The notes under the pieces are model-generated. The model saw nothing but the letters and a program-made list of their open reading frames with translations, made no database searches and had not been told where the DNA came from. DNA of 62,521 bases from Rhodospirillales bacterium 69-11. GTDB lineage: Bacteria; Pseudomonadota; Alphaproteobacteria; Acetobacterales; Acetobacteraceae. This document shows positions 28,210 through 36,452 of this stretch, piece by piece; positions within the stretch are counted from its first letter, which is position 1; every line of letters begins with the position of its first letter. The position numbers were made by a program, and so were the translations under genes. The stretch spans positions 55,590-118,110 of the forward strand of contig MKTV01000065.1 of NCBI GenBank assembly GCA_001898425.1, written 5' to 3'.

Positions 28210-29397
28210 ATGGCTGCACTCGACAACTGCTACAACGTCTTCGACCTGCGCGAGGCCGCGAAGCGTCGTCTCCCCCGCGGCGTGTTCGAGTTCGTCGACC
28301 GGTCCACCGAGGACGAGATCGCGCTGCGCAACAACCGCGCCGCGTTCGAGAAGATCAAGCTCCGCCACCGCGCGCTGGTCGACGTCTCCGGCCGCACCAC
28401 GAAAACGACGCTGTTCGGCAAGGAAATCGCCCTGCCCATGGCGATCGCCCCCACCGGCGCCGCCGGCCTGTGCTGGCACGAGGGCGAGCTCGAGCTCGCC
28501 AAGGCCGCCGCGAAGGCCAGGATCCCCTTCACGCTCGCGACCGGCGCCATGACCGCCATGGAGAAGATCGCGCGGGAGGCGAATTTCCGCCTGTGGTTCC
28601 AGCTCTATGTCTGGAAGCAGCGGGAACTGTCCTACCAGCTGATCGAGCGCGCCAAGAACAACGGGTTCGAGGCGCTGATCGTCACCACCGACACGATCGT
28701 GCCGCCGAACCGCGAGTACAACGCGAAGAACGGCTTCCTGCTGCCGTTCCACCCGACCGCGCGCTTCACGCTGGACATCATGCGCCACCCGACCTGGGCG
28801 ACGACGGTGCTGCTGAAATACCTGCGCACCATCGGCATGCCGCGCAACGAGAACTACCCCGACCCGTATCGCCGCCCCATCGGCAACGACGCGCACACCA
28901 AGGAGGTGATGCGCCAGGACAGCCTCAACTGGGACGACATCGCGATCTTCCGCGACAAATGGCCGGGCATCCTGATGCTGAAGGGCATCAACCGCGTGGA
29001 CGACGCGCTTAAGGCGATCAGCTACGGCGTGGACGGGCTGATCGTGTCCAACCACGGCGGCCGCAACATGGACAGCGCCGCGGCGACCATCGACCTGCTG
29101 CCGGAGATCGCCGAGGCGGTGGGCGACCGCGCCACGGTGATCCTCGATTCCGGCGTCCGCCGCGGCTCTGACATCGTCAAGGCCGTCGCACTCGGCGCGC
29201 AATGCGTGCTGACCGGGCGCGCCACGCTGTACGGCACGGCGGTGGGGGGCGAGGCGGGGGCCAGCAAGGCGGTCAACATCATCCAGACGGAGATGGACAA
29301 GACCATGGCCTATACCGGCTGCAACCGGGTGGACGAGATCTCCACCGACATCTTCTTCCTGGGCGACCGGGAGCGGAACCGGATGGTCGCGGAATAG
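28210..29397 (+). CDS. FMN-dependent alpha-hydroxyacid dehydrogenase (first copy)
   Basis: A 395-aa member of the L-lactate/mandelate/glycolate oxidase family, which oxidises an L-2-hydroxy acid to a 2-oxo acid through FMN. The TIM-barrel signatures are present: AIAPTGAAGL near residue 80, QLYVWKQRE (substrate Tyr) near 137, LKGINRVDDALKA and the catalytic His282 in SNHGGRNMDSAAA; Arg in LDSGVRRGSD binds FMN phosphate. I start at ATG 28210 behind a GGGGGAAA sequence. A second copy follows after 16 nt. The natural substrate is not evident. Confidence 0.88.
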   Translation: MAALDNCYNVFDLREAAKRRLPRGVFEFVDRSTEDEIALRNNRAAFEKIKLRHRALVDVSGRTTKTTLFGKEIALPMAIAPTGAAGLCWHEGELELAKAAAKARIPFTLATGAMTAMEKIAREANFRLWFQLYVWKQRELSYQLIERAKNNGFEALIVTTDTIVPPNREYNAKNGFLLPFHPTARFTLDIMRHPTWATTVLLKYLRTIGMPRNENYPDPYRRPIGNDAHTKEVMRQDSLNWDDIAIFRDKWPGILMLKGINRVDDALKAISYGVDGLIVSNHGGRNMDSAAATIDLLPEIAEAVGDRATVILDSGVRRGSDIVKAVALGAQCVLTGRATLYGTAVGGEAGASKAVNIIQTEMDKTMAYTGCNRVDEISTDIFFLGDRERNRMVAE

Positions 29398-29413
29398 CCC
29401 GCCCGCACGCGCC

Positions 29414-30580
29414 ATGTCCGTCCTCGACCGCTGCCACAACATCCCCGACCTGCGGGAAGCCGCCGCACGCCGCCTGCCGCGCGGCGTGTTCGAGTTCGTC
29501 GACCGCGCGAGCGAGGACCACCTCGCCGTCCAGGGCAACCGCAGAGCGTTCGAGGCGATCAAGCTCCGCCACCGCGCGCTGGTCGACGTCTCCGGCCGCA
29601 CCACCGCCACCACCCTGTTCGGCAAGCCGGCCGCCATGCCGCTGGCGATCGCCCCCACCGGCGCCGCCGGCCTGTGCTGGTATCGCGGGGAGGTCGAACT
29701 CGCCCGCGCCGCGGCGAAGGCCGGCGTGCCGCTGACGCTCTCCACCACCTCCATGACTGCCATGGAGACGCTGACCGCGTTCGGCGGCCGGCTGTGGTTC
29801 CAGCTCTATGTCTGGAAGCGCCGCGACCTCTCGCACGAGATGATCGAGCGGGCGAAGCGCGCGGGGTATGAGGCGCTGATCGTCACGGTCGACTCCGCCG
29901 TCCCTGGCAACCGCGAATACAACGCGCGCAACGGCTTCGCCCTGCCGTTCCACGCCTCCCCCCGCTTCATGCGCGACGTCGCCCGCCACCCCGGCTGGAC
30001 CCTGGGCGTGATGGGCCGCTACCTCGCCAATGGCGGCATGCCCAAGCACGAGAACTACCCCGCGCAGTTCCAGAGCACGATCGTGAGCGGCCTCGCCGGA
30101 CGGCGGGAGGAGATGAACCACGACTCCCTGAGCTGGGACGACCTCGCCCGCTTTCGCGACATGTGGCCGGGTGTGCTGATGCTGAAGGGCGTCAACCGCG
30201 CGGACGACGCGGTGCGCGCGCTCGCCTATGGCGTGGACGGGCTGATCGTCTCCAACCATGGCGGGCGCAACATGGACAGCGCCGCCGCCACGCTGGCCGT
30301 GCTGCCCGAGATCGCGGAGGCGGTGGGCGAGCGCGCCACCGTGCTGCTCGATTCCGGCATCCGCCGCGGCTCCGACATCCTCAAGGCCCTGGCGCTCGGT
30401 GCAAAGGGCGTGCTGACCGGCCGCGCCACGCTGTACGGCACCGCCGTCGCCGGGGAGGCCGGGGCCGCGAAGGCGATCGGGATCCTGAAGACCGAACTCG
30501 ACAAGACGATGGCCTATACCGGCTGCCGGACGGTGGACGAGATCGGGCCGGAGGTGATGTTCGGGGAGGGGGCACGATAG
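29414..30580 (+). CDS. FMN-dependent alpha-hydroxyacid dehydrogenase (second, tandem copy)
   Basis: This 388-aa protein is a close paralogue of the gene 16 nt upstream: long stretches are identical (RLPRGVFEFVDR, KLRHRALVDVSGRTT, SNHGGRNMDSAAAT) and the catalytic His is again residue 282. Differences cluster in the loop around residues 190-240, which lines the substrate channel in this family, and the C-terminus is shorter. The pattern suggests a local duplication followed by a change in substrate range, or a heteromeric enzyme. Confidence 0.88.
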   Translation: MSVLDRCHNIPDLREAAARRLPRGVFEFVDRASEDHLAVQGNRRAFEAIKLRHRALVDVSGRTTATTLFGKPAAMPLAIAPTGAAGLCWYRGEVELARAAAKAGVPLTLSTTSMTAMETLTAFGGRLWFQLYVWKRRDLSHEMIERAKRAGYEALIVTVDSAVPGNREYNARNGFALPFHASPRFMRDVARHPGWTLGVMGRYLANGGMPKHENYPAQFQSTIVSGLAGRREEMNHDSLSWDDLARFRDMWPGVLMLKGVNRADDAVRALAYGVDGLIVSNHGGRNMDSAAATLAVLPEIAEAVGERATVLLDSGIRRGSDILKALALGAKGVLTGRATLYGTAVAGEAGAAKAIGILKTELDKTMAYTGCRTVDEIGPEVMFGEGAR

Positions 30581-30602
30581 CGCCCCTCGGCTGCGTGCCG
30601 CC

Positions 30603-30630
30603 TTGTGAGCGGAAATATTCTGGCTATATG
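30603..30630 (+). promoter_or_regulatory. Putative promoter/operator of the toxin-antitoxin pair
   Basis: TTGTGA (30603-30608) and TATATG (30625-30630) are 16 nt apart in a markedly AT-rich patch (AAATATTC...GCTATATG) just upstream of the antitoxin gene, 25 nt before its start. Each hexamer matches the sigma70 consensus at four of six positions. Such regions usually also bind the antitoxin-toxin complex. Confidence 0.4.
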
Positions 30631-30654
30631 CTTGGACATGACCGGAGAGATCCG

Positions 30655-30957
30655 ATGGCCAAGTCCTCCCAGCAACGTGCCCTCGCAAACTACCGAAGCC
30701 GCCTGTCCCAAAAAGGCATGGTGCGCTTCGAGGTGACCGGCCGCGCAGAGGACCGGGACCTGGTGCGAACGGTCGCGCGCACGCTCGCCGAGGAGGGTGC
30801 AGACGCCGAACGGCTGCGTTCGGCGCTCCAGCAAGGACTCGACCGGGAGGCGCCACGTAGAGGGGGGATCCTGGCCGCCTTGCGCGCCTCTCCGCTCGTC
30901 GACGCCGACCTCGACCTCACCCGCCCGCGCGAAACTGGCCGCCCCGTCGATCTGTGA
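30655..30957 (+). CDS. Antitoxin of a VapBC-type pair
   Basis: A 100-aa protein starting at ATG 30655 behind GGAGAG. The first half is predicted DNA-binding (a basic stretch AKSSQQRALANYRSRLSQKG, then a beta-like MVRFEVTGR); the second half is helical and ends in a flexible Arg/Pro-rich tail that would wrap the toxin. The stop overlaps the toxin GTG in GTGA (30954-30957), the coupling usual in type II systems. Identification rests mainly on the PIN-domain neighbour. Confidence 0.75.
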   Translation: MAKSSQQRALANYRSRLSQKGMVRFEVTGRAEDRDLVRTVARTLAEEGADAERLRSALQQGLDREAPRRGGILAALRASPLVDADLDLTRPRETGRPVDL

Positions 30958-31379
30958 CCCGCTACCTGCTCGACACGAACATCATCAGCAACGTCGTCAA
31001 GCCGATCCCCTCGCCGTCCCTGATCGCGTGGATGGCTCAACAACCCGACGACCGATTGTTCATCGCGTCCCTGACCCTCGCCGAGATCTGGCGAGGCATC
31101 CTGGACAAGCCGGCCGGCAAGCGACGGGATCAGCTCGAAGCCTGGTTCACCGGGCCAGTCGGCCCGCTCCGGCTCTTCGCCGGCCGGATCTTGCCCTTCG
31201 ACGCAGAGGCCGGTCTGGCCTGGGCGCGGCTGATGGCCGAAGGGAGGGCGAGGGGCCGTACCCGGAGCGCCCTGGACACCGTCATCGCGGCCGTGGCGCA
31301 GGTCAACGACTGCACCGTCGTCACCGACAATGACCGGGATTTCGAGGGCGTGGCGTGCCTCAATCCCATCCGGGGCTGA
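30954..31379 (+). CDS. PIN-domain toxin, VapC-type ribonuclease
   Basis: The 141-aa product is a PIN-domain endoribonuclease of normal VapC length that would cut structured RNA when released from its antitoxin. The acidic metal-binding residues are in place: D7 (LLDTN), E44 (LAEIWRG), D108 (SALDTVIAA) and D125 (TDNDRDF). GTG at 30954 overlaps the antitoxin stop. The pair is inserted between two catabolic genes without other mobile-element remains. Confidence 0.88.
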   Translation: MTRYLLDTNIISNVVKPIPSPSLIAWMAQQPDDRLFIASLTLAEIWRGILDKPAGKRRDQLEAWFTGPVGPLRLFAGRILPFDAEAGLAWARLMAEGRARGRTRSALDTVIAAVAQVNDCTVVTDNDRDFEGVACLNPIRG

Positions 31380-31482
31380 GGCCACCGCCTGCCGCCCCTG
31401 TCCGGCGCCCGCCGTCCGTGCCCAAATGCGCCGATGCGGGCCCGCCAGACCCGTCGGAAACGTCCAAGCGCAGGAGCCGGAC

Positions 31483-32589
31483 ATGAAGATCGCGGCCATC
31501 TCCGTCATCGCCCTCGACATCCCGCTCGACCGGAATTTCGGCGGCAGCAAATACAACGTCACCAAGCGCTGCACGATCATCACGCAGATGCGGACGGACA
31601 CAGGCCTGGTCAGCGAGGTCTACAACGGCGACAACCGCGACCACATGCGCGCCGTGGTCGACATCATCGAGCAGGAGCTGGCGCCGCTGCTGATCGGGCA
31701 GGAGATCTACGCCGTCGAGCGCCTGTGGCAGCGCATGTTCAAATGCGCCGAATGGAACCGCGACCGCAAGCTGGTGATGGAGGCGATCGCCTGCATGGAC
31801 AGTGCGATCTGGGACCTCCTCGGCAAGGCCGCCGGCGTCAATGTCTGCCGTCTGCTCGGCGGCTACCGGCAGGAGCTGCCGCTGATCTGCATCGGCGGCT
31901 ACTACGAGGACGGCAAGACGCTGGCCGATCTCGGGCGGGAGATGGAGCGGCTGCGCGACGCCGGCCTCGCCGGCTGCAAGGTCAAGGTCGGCGGCCTGAG
32001 CGCGGAACAGGACGCGGCGCGGGTCGAAGCCGCCCGCAAGGGCGCCGGCCCCGAGTTCTGGATCGCGGTCGACGCCAATCGCGGCTGGCCGGTGGCCGAG
32101 GCGGTGAAGTTCGCTCGCCTGGTCGAGAAATACGACATCGCGTGGTTTGAGGAACCGTGCCTGTGGTTCGACGACGCGGCGATGATGGCGCAGGTGCGCA
32201 GCCGCACCGCGATCCCGATCAATGCGGGCCAGAGCGAGATGACCGCCGCCGGCATGCGCCGCCTGGTGGAGAGCGGGGCGGTGGACATCGTCAACTTCGA
32301 TGCCTCGGAGGCGGGCGGCGTCACCGAATGGCGCCGCGTCGCCACGCTATGCCAGTTGCGCGGGCTTCAGGTGGGGCATCACGAGGAAGCGCAGATCGCG
32401 ATGCAGATGATCGCGGCGATCCCGAACGGCGTGTGCGTGGAGTGCTTCGAGCCGGCGCGCGATCCGATCTGGGCGGGGCTGATCGCGAACCGGCCGGACC
32501 CGAAGGGCGGGATCATCCCGATCCCGCAGGGGCCCGGGTTCGGGCTGGAGCTGAACTGGGACATGGTGAAGCGTTATCGGATGAATTAG
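31483..32589 (+). CDS. Mandelate racemase/muconate lactonizing enzyme family protein
   Basis: An enolase-superfamily enzyme of 368 aa starting at ATG 31483 behind CAGGAG. The capping domain occupies about residues 1-130, then the TIM barrel. Catalytic positions match the mandelate-racemase subgroup: the K166-V-K168 base pair, metal ligands D197, E223 and E252, and a His at 299/300. It should abstract the alpha-proton of a carboxylate, as a sugar-acid dehydratase or racemase; the family does not allow the substrate to be named. It is followed by an abrupt change in base composition. Confidence 0.88.
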   Translation: MKIAAISVIALDIPLDRNFGGSKYNVTKRCTIITQMRTDTGLVSEVYNGDNRDHMRAVVDIIEQELAPLLIGQEIYAVERLWQRMFKCAEWNRDRKLVMEAIACMDSAIWDLLGKAAGVNVCRLLGGYRQELPLICIGGYYEDGKTLADLGREMERLRDAGLAGCKVKVGGLSAEQDAARVEAARKGAGPEFWIAVDANRGWPVAEAVKFARLVEKYDIAWFEEPCLWFDDAAMMAQVRSRTAIPINAGQSEMTAAGMRRLVESGAVDIVNFDASEAGGVTEWRRVATLCQLRGLQVGHHEEAQIAMQMIAAIPNGVCVECFEPARDPIWAGLIANRPDPKGGIIPIPQGPGFGLELNWDMVKRYRMN

Positions 32590-32649
32590 GGGCTGTCGAA
32601 GATGACTGCTGACGACCGGTTCTGACGCTCAGCCCGCGAGGAGAAGGCT

Positions 32650-33714
32650 TTGCCCATCTACGAATTTTCCCAGACTGCGATAACTGCGTTGAAGGAGACG
32701 ACCTTCAGTTCGGCCAATGTTCATGAGCGTCGGGATCTGCAAAGGCTTCTTCGTGAGAACATCGAGGTCATCGCACCCGAGACGCTGGTCATCTCCGAAG
32801 AGTTCGGAGAATGGGAGGATTCTCGTCGCCGCATCGATCTACTCGGGATTGATAAAGACGCCAATTTGGTCGTCATCGAGTTGAAGCGTACTGAAGACGG
32901 GGGACACATGGAGCTCCAGTCAATTCGCTACGCGGCAATGGTATCTACGATGACTTTCGAACGCGCTGCCGAGGTCTATGGACGGTACCTTGCAGGGCTC
33001 GGGAAGGAAGATCAGGACGCTCGTACGCTGATGCTGGACTTCCTCGGGTGGGACGAACCGGACGAAGACCTTTTTGGGCAAGATGTCCGCATTGTTTTAG
33101 CGTCAGCAGAGTTCTCGAAAGAGCTCACTTCCGCCGTGCTGTGGTTGATCGCGCGGACAATCGATATCCGTTGCGTGCGGTTGAAGCCTTACAGCCTAGA
33201 TAATCGCATTCTCGTAGACGTGCAGCAGGTCATTCCACTCCCTGAGGCTGAGGATTTTCAGGTCCAGATTCGTGAGAAGGCGCGCAAAGAGAGGGAGTCG
33301 CGATCTGGCGGCATGGATTTCACGCGGTTCGACATACAAGTTGACGGAGAACAACGCAAAGCCATGTGGAAGAGGAATGCAATCTTTATGATCTGCAAAC
33401 GCCTCTGCGACCGGAATGTAAATCCAGAGGAACTCTCGGCCCTCTTTAGCTGGCGCCCTAATCGGGTGTGGTATTGGGTTGATGGTAGTGTTGACTCTGC
33501 GGAGTTCAAGACGCTTGCAGCCACGAAAGCGATGACGACGGGCGCAGCATTCGATAGTCGGCGATGGTTCTGTGATGATGATGAGCTATGCCGCGCAAAC
33601 GGAAAAACCTATGCGTTTTCGACGCAATGGGGTGGTGAGAACTGGCACAGAGCGATGAACGCTCTGAAGGAGCACTATAAGCAGTTCAATATCGACTTTT
33701 CTCCTGCTGCTTAA
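32650..33714 (+). CDS. PD-(D/E)XK nuclease, NucS/DUF91-like
   Basis: The 354-aa product begins at TTG (32650) after GAGGAGAAGG. The nuclease core is clear: E54 or E56, D63 (RRRIDLLGID), E77-x-K79 (VVIELKR) and the Q90xxxY94 motif (ELQSIRYAAM), the layout of NucS/EndoMS-type endonucleases. The remaining 220 residues look like a helper domain rich in aromatics and Arg/Lys. Base composition is much more AT-rich than in the flanking genes, suggesting transfer. It converges on the kinase gene with four bases between the stops. A DNA-cleaving defence or repair role is plausible. Confidence 0.78.
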   Translation: MPIYEFSQTAITALKETTFSSANVHERRDLQRLLRENIEVIAPETLVISEEFGEWEDSRRRIDLLGIDKDANLVVIELKRTEDGGHMELQSIRYAAMVSTMTFERAAEVYGRYLAGLGKEDQDARTLMLDFLGWDEPDEDLFGQDVRIVLASAEFSKELTSAVLWLIARTIDIRCVRLKPYSLDNRILVDVQQVIPLPEAEDFQVQIREKARKERESRSGGMDFTRFDIQVDGEQRKAMWKRNAIFMICKRLCDRNVNPEELSALFSWRPNRVWYWVDGSVDSAEFKTLAATKAMTTGAAFDSRRWFCDDDELCRANGKTYAFSTQWGGENWHRAMNALKEHYKQFNIDFSPAA

Positions 33715-33718
33715 CTTA

Positions 33719-34801
33719 TTATAAGGCCTCAGCCTGTCCGATTGCCTGTTTCAACGAAGATGGACTGGCAGAATGGACTATCCTCCAAGACTTTCCCCTC
33801 TTCGCCATTTTTTCTATCCGATACTGTCCCAGGCCATTCTCCACGACTCTGAATTTCGCGTGGTCACGATACAGTGCTGGTTCTGGTTCCAGTCGCCAGT
33901 CTGGAACCGCGCTTCTCAGGTTGTTTAGGCGAGCGATGAATGCAGACACACTCTCAAGGCGGTCTGAATGTGCTACGCTACAGCACTTCCGAATCAAGGA
34001 TACCAGGCCCGGAGGACACCACGGCGGGAGGCTTCTGAGATCGACTATTTTTCCCTTCTTTATCCGTTCCTCTATGATTCCATTTGCGAATAGATCATCC
34101 GAAGGATAGGCTTTTGCCTTATATATCGCGAGTTCCTGCGGTGTCAGCCAAGCTTCCTTCTCGTATGGAAGATAGCCGCCGAGCAACTGGTAGAATATGA
34201 TGCCCAACTGGTAGATATCACTCTGGTCATATGCTTGTCTGAGTTGGACCTCTTCAGGTGTTCGGTAAATTAAAGAATGACGAGACAAAGTCTGAACATA
34301 CCCGTTGCTATTCTTCTCCGCAACCGAGCCGAAGTCGCCGATCAACAAGCGGCTCTCGTTATCTAGGAAGATGTTCGCGGGCTTGAGATCTCGGTGGAGG
34401 AACCCTTTGCCGTGCATGAAAGCGACACCGCTGGCAACGTCTAGAATCATGTCGATTGCCCGCCTGATGCCGACCCCAGCATTCTGGATCACGGCATCCA
34501 GATCACCTTGCTCGCAACAAGGCGTTATGAAGTAGGCCCAGTTTTTATCTATGGCTGCAGCATCGTGGACCGGCAGGATGCGTGGATGGCTCAGTTGCGA
34601 CAGCAATTTCGGTTCTGCGTGTTCTCCGTCGCCCCAGTAATAGAACTTTACAACTACTTTTCGATCGATGATTTTATTTTGACCAATCAGGACATATCCA
34701 TTTTGACCCTTGTCTATGACTTGTTGAAAGTCTATTTTCTCTGCAAGGTCGGTAGCGGTTGTGCGGAGACTCTCGTCTAGACTTGATATATCAATTGGCA
34801 T
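33719..34801 (-). CDS. Hanks-type serine/threonine protein kinase with C-terminal extension
   Basis: The 360-aa protein starts at 34801, four bases after the stop of the preceding minus-strand gene. The kinase domain (about 25-295) is complete and should be active: Gly-rich loop KGQNGYV (31-37), Lys52 in VVVKFYYW, catalytic H136-R-D138-LKPANIF, D156-FG and YRTPEEV as the APE segment. Residues 300-360 form a separate basic/aromatic C-terminal domain that I do not recognise. No transmembrane segment or PASTA repeat, so it is cytoplasmic. It lies in an AT-rich island (22 G/C in 34681-34740). Confidence 0.9.
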   Translation of the reverse strand: MPIDISSLDESLRTTATDLAEKIDFQQVIDKGQNGYVLIGQNKIIDRKVVVKFYYWGDGEHAEPKLLSQLSHPRILPVHDAAAIDKNWAYFITPCCEQGDLDAVIQNAGVGIRRAIDMILDVASGVAFMHGKGFLHRDLKPANIFLDNESRLLIGDFGSVAEKNSNGYVQTLSRHSLIYRTPEEVQLRQAYDQSDIYQLGIIFYQLLGGYLPYEKEAWLTPQELAIYKAKAYPSDDLFANGIIEERIKKGKIVDLRSLPPWCPPGLVSLIRKCCSVAHSDRLESVSAFIARLNNLRSAVPDWRLEPEPALYRDHAKFRVVENGLGQYRIEKMAKRGKSWRIVHSASPSSLKQAIGQAEAL

Positions 34802-34805
34802 GAAA

Positions 34806-35224
34806 TCACGTCGCCTTGGACAGACGCCAAGCTCCGGCGCGATAGGACTCATGCTGGTAGGCTTTGAGAGTTGATGGCAGTCCTGCAAGATTGCTCTTCT
34901 GTGAGAAGGTCGTGAGCGTTTTCGGACTGAGAAACACCACAGGCACTTCCGAAAGCTGGAACAGGGTCTCTATCTTGAACGTTATGCCTCCCCCGGATTT
35001 CAATCCTGTTTTGAGTCGTGTCTTGATCACAAATTCTTCAATCTTATTCTGAATGGCAAACGCTTCGATAGCTGATTTGAAACTTAGCAGTGACTGCTTT
35101 TCCTCGTCATCGAGAAGGATGAGCTTCTTTGTTGAGCAGGTAAATGGGAACTGCCGTCTGGCGAGCTGCTGACCACCGCCAGATGAGCTTCCTTTCCAGC
35201 GATCACGACGCCACAGACAATCAC
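34806..35224 (-). pseudogene. DUF3010-like gene broken by a frameshift
   Basis: From GTG (complement 35222-35224), just after GGAGAAGAGG, one frame reads MIVCGVVIAGKEAHLAVV, then SSSPDGSSHLPA, and soon stops. The -1 frame then continues STKKLILLDDEEKQSLLSF to a stop at 34806. Together they match the layout of DUF3010 proteins, predicted RNase H-like. The span is 419 nt, one short of 140 codons, so one base is missing near 35128-35140. The kinase start is four bases downstream. A sequencing error or real inactivation are both possible; no slippery heptamer is visible. Confidence 0.7.
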
Positions 35225-35253
35225 GTCCTCTTCTCCATCCCCGAATTGGGAAT

Positions 35254-35282
35254 TTCATAACGACATCGGTATTTGCTGTCCA
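35254..35282 (-). promoter_or_regulatory. Promoter of the DUF3010-kinase unit
   Basis: On the minus strand TGGACA (35277-35282) and TATGAA (35254-35259) are separated by exactly 17 nt. Transcription would start near 35247, leaving a leader of about 23 nt with the ribosome binding site for the GTG at 35224. This supports the shorter, GTG-started DUF3010 frame over a longer ATG frame beginning at 35258. Confidence 0.5.
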
Positions 35283-35300
35283 GCCACTGGTGTCCGCCCC

Positions 35301-36365
35301 CTAATCCAACACCCACTCCGCCGCCGAGGCCTGCGCGATCTGCCGCACCTGCCGCAGCAGCCCAGGCCCGACCGGAATCCCCTCCCGCATCCGCCGCTCC
35401 GCGTTCTTCCATTGCGGATCGCCCGCCACCATCACCGGCTGCGCCGGATCCACCGGCGTCGTCGCGCGCAGATCGCCGCAGAACCGCGCCACGTCCGCCT
35501 CGAACGCGCCTTCCTCCCGGAACAGCCCGGGGTCGATCACCATGAAGAAGTGCCCGATATCCATCCCCTGCGGCTTCTTCGTATGCGCGGGGTCGGTGAT
35601 CAGCGTCGCGCCCGACAGGCAGGACGACAGGATGTTCACCATCGCCGCCAGCCCATACCCCTTGTAGCTCGAGTTCTCGGGCGACCCGCCCAGTGACGTC
35701 ATGAACCCGCCTTTCTCCTTCGCCACCAGCGGGTCCACGCTGGGCTGGCCCTCGCTGTCCAGCACCCAGCCGGGCGGGCAGTCCAGCCCCTCGTTCGCCT
35801 TGTTGCGGATGCGCCCGGCGGCCACCGTCGTCGTCGCCATGTCCAGCAGGAACGGCTTGCCCTCGGCCGACGGTGCCGCGAACGACCAGGGGTCGGTGCC
35901 GAGCCGGGCCTGCTTGCCAAAGGTGGGGGCCACCTGGATGCCGGAGGCCGAGGTGCCGCCCATCCCGATCAGCCCCGCCTTCGCCGCCATCTCCGTGTAG
36001 AACCCCACCGCGCCGAAATGGGCGGAGTTGCGCACCGCCACCACCGCCATCCCTGCCTGTTGTGCCTTGGCGATCGCAGTGGACATGGCGAAATGCGCCG
36101 GCACGTGCCCGAGGCCGCCGCCGCCGTCGACCAGGGCGGAGACCGGGCTCTCCCGCACGATCTTCGGCTGCGCGTCCATCTTCGCGCGCCCGTTGCGGCG
36201 CAGCGCGTCGTAGCCGGGGATCATGGAAATGCCGTGGCTGTCCACCCCGTGCAGGTCCGCCCAGGACAGGATCTCCGCCGTGATCGCGGCGTTCTCCGCC
36301 GGCATGCCCCAGGCGCGCAGGATCGAGTCGAGCTGGGCACGATGGGCGGCATAGGGCGCGGGCAT
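35301..36365 (-). CDS. Ldh-family NAD(P)-dependent oxidoreductase (malate/lactate/ureidoglycolate dehydrogenase type)
   Basis: The 354-aa product starts at 36365 with GGAGGAG seven nucleotides upstream. It belongs to the type-2 malate/L-lactate dehydrogenase family, which has a non-Rossmann fold and includes ureidoglycolate and delta1-piperideine-2-carboxylate dehydrogenases. Family marks: DLHGVDSHGISM near residue 45, the catalytic His in VRNSAHFGAVGFYTEMA, TDPWSFAAP and GYGLAAMVNILSSCLSGA. The exact 2-hydroxy/2-oxo acid substrate is not predictable. It marks the return to high GC after the AT-rich island and is divergent from the nitroreductase gene. Confidence 0.88.
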   Translation of the reverse strand: MPAPYAAHRAQLDSILRAWGMPAENAAITAEILSWADLHGVDSHGISMIPGYDALRRNGRAKMDAQPKIVRESPVSALVDGGGGLGHVPAHFAMSTAIAKAQQAGMAVVAVRNSAHFGAVGFYTEMAAKAGLIGMGGTSASGIQVAPTFGKQARLGTDPWSFAAPSAEGKPFLLDMATTTVAAGRIRNKANEGLDCPPGWVLDSEGQPSVDPLVAKEKGGFMTSLGGSPENSSYKGYGLAAMVNILSSCLSGATLITDPAHTKKPQGMDIGHFFMVIDPGLFREEGAFEADVARFCGDLRATTPVDPAQPVMVAGDPQWKNAERRMREGIPVGPGLLRQVRQIAQASAAEWVLD

Positions 36366-36452
36366 GGGCGGTCTCCTCCGTGGTTGGCTGCAAGCCTTGC
36401 GCGGCGGCGGCGTTCCGGCAAGGCTGGCGCCACGCAGGCGGGGGAGGGGACG

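Noticed and set aside
35225-35258. N-terminal extension of the DUF3010-like gene from the ATG at 35258
   Set aside because: The extended frame is Arg/Trp-rich and unlike the family, while the other frame from GTG 35224 gives a family-like start with a better-placed ribosome site and promoter.
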